Shown piece after piece: positions 24,620-25,587 of a stretch of DNA of 25,587 nucleotides; within the stretch, counting starts at the first letter, position 1, and each line of letters opens with the position of its first letter. This stretch comes from Accumulibacter sp. (GTDB lineage Bacteria; Pseudomonadota; Gammaproteobacteria; Burkholderiales; Rhodocyclaceae), in contig JAISQQ010000369.1 of NCBI GenBank assembly GCA_031274075.1, positions 1 to 25,587 on the forward strand, given 5' to 3'. The translations under genes were made by a program, and so were the position numbers. The notes under the pieces were generated by a model that did not search any database, was not told where the DNA came from, and saw only the letters and a program-made list of their open reading frames with translations.

Positions 24620-24973
24620 TCACGGTTCGAGCGGCGGCAGGCCGTGGCGTCGCCGCGCGCGGTCGCAGGCGTCTTCGCCCATGCCGAGCGGCGCGTAGGG
24701 CGCGAAGTCGCGGCAGGGGCCGGGACGCTGCCGGTAGATCGAGCAGCGCGCGCTCCTGCCGATTTCACCTTCCAGCCCGACGCAGCGCGGCGGCGCGTCG
24801 TCGGTGCCGCGCAGGCGATACAGCGTCGGCGTCAGGCGGACGGCCATCCGCTCGGGAACGCCGTCTTTCCCCGGAGCCGCCAAATCCTCGCGGTGAAAAT
24901 CGACGCGAAACGCGGCGCAGCAGGCTCCGCAACCCAGGCAGGCGTATTCAGGCGCGTTCGGCTTCCCGTTCAT
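24620..24973 (-). CDS. YkgJ-family cysteine-cluster protein
   Basis: The 117-residue protein has CLGCGACC near the N-terminus (C12, C15, C18, C19) and RCSIYRQRPGPCRDF further on, with one more Cys after it. This is the pattern of the zinc- or iron-binding YkgJ (UPF0153/CxxCxxCC) family, whose biochemical role is unknown. Start ATG 24973 is chosen because GGGGAA lies 6-8 nt upstream; ATG 24991 lacks a ribosome site. It stands alone on the minus strand. No cofactor-dependent neighbour hints at a pathway. Confidence 0.9.
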   Translation of the reverse strand: MNGKPNAPEYACLGCGACCAAFRVDFHREDLAAPGKDGVPERMAVRLTPTLYRLRGTDDAPPRCVGLEGEIGRSARCSIYRQRPGPCRDFAPYAPLGMGEDACDRARRRHGLPPLEP

Positions 24974-25209
24974 CGAATTTCCCCATTTCACGTTCTACCC
25001 CAGTCGAGCACGGCGCGATACGGCGCATGCCTCGACGCCTGGCGCCTGCGCTCGAACGGCGTCGGCGGCGATGCCGGAATCACCGGACTCAAGTTCCCAT
25101 GTAACCGGGAGAAGCGGCGATGAATGTATGAAAAAGCCAGGATATCCACCATGATTCGTGGCGGCCCCAAGGCATTGCATGTAAAATCGATCTTAAACTA
25201 CAATTCAAA

Positions 25210-25245
25210 CCGTACTCAGGGTACAAACCTTACTCGGGGTACAAA
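25210..25245. repeat. Two tandem 18-bp units
   Basis: CCGTACTCAGGGTACAAA and CCTTACTCGGGGTACAAA, two differences. The first unit contains GTACTCAGGGTAC, itself nearly palindromic. The spacer 24974-25457 has no gene. At 25258-25285 is AGGGGACAGACCACGATT, a sequence often seen beside REP-associated (Y1) transposase genes. The following 60 bp read MARNAREKET.. on the minus strand, which may be a transposase remnant; this last point is weak. Confidence 0.45.
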
Positions 25246-25457
25246 CCGCAGGGTAATAGGGGACAGACCACGATTAAATTTTTAGGTAATCTTTGAGGCG
25301 TCGTCTCTTTCTCCCTTGCGTTCCTCGCCATGCCCCGCCGCCCGGGGAATTGATCGTGGCCTGAGCTCTATTATTGCCATTCTTGTGTGGATGTAGTTTG
25401 AAATTGAAAATGGAATAATTGTCCTTTTGCAACTGCCCGTGATTTTTTTGGAAAATC

Positions 25458-25587
25458 ATGCTGGAAATGCTGGAAAAAAGTTCGCCCGAAAGCGGCGGCG
25501 TCAAAGTTCTGGACAGGGTGCTGGATATCATTGATGTGCTGGCCCGGGCGGGAACTTCTTTGGGTTTGGGCGAAATAGCCCACAGCG
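25458..25587 (+). CDS. IclR-family transcriptional regulator (N-terminus, partial)
   Basis: ATG 25458 with GGAAAA 3-8 nt upstream. The 43 visible residues end in VKVLDRVLDIIDVLARAG and TSLGLGEIAHS, the first helices of the IclR winged helix-turn-helix (x-S-L-x-R-A-L-x-I-L-x-L-L...G-x-x-L-x-E-I-A). The gene runs off the right edge, so the effector domain is not visible. IclR members include KdgR-type regulators of pectin breakdown and also many unrelated ones. Confidence 0.8.
   Translation, partial: MLEMLEKSSPESGGVKVLDRVLDIIDVLARAGTSLGLGEIAHS

Noticed and set aside
25258..25340. REP-associated tyrosine transposase gene
   Set aside because: Only a motif often found beside such genes (GGGGACAGACCACGATT) and about 10 suggestive codons are present; no HUH or catalytic Tyr region can be seen.

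Overview
The window looks like chromosomal DNA of a high-GC Gram-negative bacterium, most probably a betaproteobacterium (Rhodocyclales/Burkholderiales-like). This rests on the strongly GC-biased third codon positions, the type II secretion system (T2SS) proteins, lipoproteins with the 'AC-GGGGGG' start, and many short intergenic repeats ending in hairpins. The taxonomic call is inference; no rRNA or tRNA gene is present.

Layout. Bases 207-15146 are a T2SS locus on the minus strand. It is read right to left as gspC-D-E-L-M-N (15146 to 8053), a break, then gspF-G-H-I-J-K (4815 to 207). The break holds an oppositely oriented gene for a secreted GH28 (polygalacturonase-like) lipoprotein (5113-7496). 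Divergent from gspC lies a second secreted pectinase, a PL10 pectate lyase lipoprotein with a twin-arginine signal (15669-17720). Both enzyme genes carry a long homopolymer straight after the lipobox cysteine region: C13, which puts the GH28 gene out of frame, and G17, which leaves the PL10 gene in frame. The locus therefore reads as a pectin-degrading T2SS whose cargo is switched by slipped-strand phase variation.

Right of this, 17.7-25.6 kb is an accessory stretch with many gene remnants: an orphan HigA-like antitoxin whose toxin gene is reduced to its first codons, a tandem-domain glycerophosphodiester phosphodiesterase lipoprotein behind a Pho-box-like promoter and a 16-codon leader ORF, a DUF2283 gene with a beheaded DUF4258 partner, a second Pho-box-like promoter that leads only into a ~105-nt terminator-bounded stretch (candidate small RNA), a truncated sodium:alanine symporter, an intact RlaP-like nucleotidyltransferase, a YkgJ-type cysteine-cluster protein, and the first codons of an IclR-family regulator.

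Intergenic space is filled by four families of short inverted-repeat elements, named here A (ends GTAGGGCGGG...), B (heptamer GACAGAR arms around a GGGCGC hairpin), C (ends with GATCTTC-CTGGGAGCGCGGGG-like inverted repeats) and D (CTGGATTCCGGCTTGCGCCGGAATGACG-type). They are nested in one another. They sit in the gspG/H, gspI/J and gspL/M spacers and just after gspN, and one C copy appears to supply the ribosome binding site and start codon of gspJ.
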